A stretch of DNA of 6,079 nucleotides from Candidatus Woesearchaeota archaeon (GTDB taxonomy: Archaea; Nanobdellota; Nanobdellia; SCGC-AAA011-G17; GW2011-AR17): positions 1 to 6,079 of the forward strand of contig RFJO01000003.1 of assembly GCA_003694495.1 (NCBI GenBank), given 5' to 3'. Positions 5,820-6,079 of this stretch are shown here, piece after piece. Under the pieces are notes generated by a model. It ran no database searches. It worked only from the letters and a program-made list of their open reading frames with translations, and was not told the origin of the DNA. Both the position numbers and the translations under genes were made by a program. Position 1 is the stretch's first letter, and every line of letters starts with the position of its first letter.

Positions 5820-5891
5820 GCGCGAGTAGTTTAGTGGTTATAATTCGGCGTTGCCAACGCTGAGACCCGGGTTCGAGTCCCGGCTCGCGCA
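5820..5891 (+). tRNA. tRNA-Gly (GCC anticodon)
   Basis: The cloverleaf folds fully. The acceptor stem is GCGCGAG with CTCGCGC (seven perfect pairs) and discriminator A at 5891. The anticodon stem CGGCG/CGCTG has one G-U pair, and the loop TTGCCAA gives GCC at 5853-5855, reading GGC and GGU glycine codons. The T arm is CCGGG-TTCGAGT-CCCGG with five pairs. The D stem is weak: G10-U25, two U-A pairs, and a U13-U22 mismatch, with the conserved GG in the loop. There is no intron. CCA is not encoded and must be added after transcription. A pyrimidine-rich TTCCTTTC follows and may help termination. Confidence 0.97.
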
Positions 5892-5955
5892 TTCCTTTCT
5901 AAATATGAATTCTTAAGTTTTACCAGTAGTTGTTCTGTACACCCAAATGGATAAT

Positions 5956-5965
5956 TATTTAAAAG
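5956..5965 (+). promoter_or_regulatory. TATA box of the HEPN-type gene (leaderless)
   Basis: TATTTAAAAG is centred about 27 bases before the ATG at 5988, the same geometry as the other leaderless genes here. There is no Shine-Dalgarno site. It supports the ATG at 5988 as the real start and suggests that the gene is transcribed separately from the tRNA gene. Confidence 0.55.
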
Positions 5966-5987
5966 ATAATGCTTATTATGTTCTATA

Positions 5988-6079
5988 ATGAGAGAAGAGA
6001 TTAAGAATTGGTGGAAACTTAGAGACTTAAATCCTGAATATTTAATTACTAGATATCCTGACATGGCTGCGGGTATTCC
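5988..6079 (+). CDS. HEPN-type protein, apparently lacking the domain core (3' partial)
   Basis: Thirty residues are visible before the window ends. The start MREEIKNWW resembles the first helix of PF05168 HEPN proteins, which usually reads REEA-x-x-W-x-x-x-A-x-x-D-L. It is followed directly by KLRDLNPEYLITRYPDMAAGIP, which matches the region that normally lies about 80-100 residues into the domain (LRELNPEY-x-x-x-RYPDAANG in archaeal members, from memory). The middle helices, with the usual A-x-x-DL-x-x-A and QQAAEKALKA segments, are missing, so this looks like an in-frame internal deletion. An in-frame stop at 5967 excludes a longer N-terminus. HEPN proteins are often RNase toxins or nucleotide-binding partners of MNT nucleotidyltransferases; this shortened form probably cannot form the normal helical bundle. 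It may be a decaying remnant that still has a promoter. Confidence 0.6.
   Translation, partial: MREEIKNWWKLRDLNPEYLITRYPDMAAGI

Noticed and set aside
5831..6064. Minus-strand 77-codon ORF ending in ARAGTRTRVSALATPNYNH
   Set aside because: Its C-terminus is the antisense translation of the tRNA-Gly gene, a well-known source of false proteins in databases, and it also overlaps the HEPN-type gene and its promoter.

Overview
The window looks like AT-rich archaeal DNA, most likely from a DPANN-type genome (Woesearchaeota/Pacearchaeota-like). The evidence is TATA-box promoters about 26-27 bases upstream of start codons that appear leaderless, a two-gene cell-surface operon whose second product resembles the proteins annotated 'putative S-layer protein' in DPANN genomes, an archaeal-type NOL1/NOP2/Sun RNA methyltransferase, a DUF4013-like membrane protein, and a tRNA gene without an encoded CCA. 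The lineage is inferred from protein style, not from a phylogenetic marker.

Left part (1-2301, + strand): an exported protein that begins before the window carries an Ig-like segment, an array of Asp-rich, Cys-bracketed calcium-binding repeats, and a C-terminal beta-rich domain. Its stop codon overlaps the Shine-Dalgarno sequence of the next gene, a signal-peptide/Ig-like/C-terminal-membrane-anchor protein. The two probably work together at the cell surface. A T-rich terminator follows, then a 69-residue Cys/His protein whose stop codon overlaps the stop of the convergent RNA methyltransferase gene.

Middle (2526-5075): the minus strand carries the m5C RNA methyltransferase and, upstream of it, a 142-residue protein that I do not firmly recognise but that has an H-T-T / G-D-x-I-x-P pattern reminiscent of Arr-type ADP-ribosyltransferases. 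A 101-base divergent promoter region separates this from a complete M29-type aminopeptidase gene on the plus strand. Both divergent genes have a TATA box centred 26.5 bases from the ATG.

Right part (5076-6079): a minus-strand DUF4013-like membrane protein converges on the aminopeptidase gene. Beyond it lie a tRNA-Gly(GCC) gene and the start of a HEPN-type gene that runs off the window and appears to lack the core of the domain: its first few residues join directly to the C-terminal RYPD region. No stretch longer than about 300 bases lacks a gene. I see no CRISPR array, insertion sequence or phage gene.
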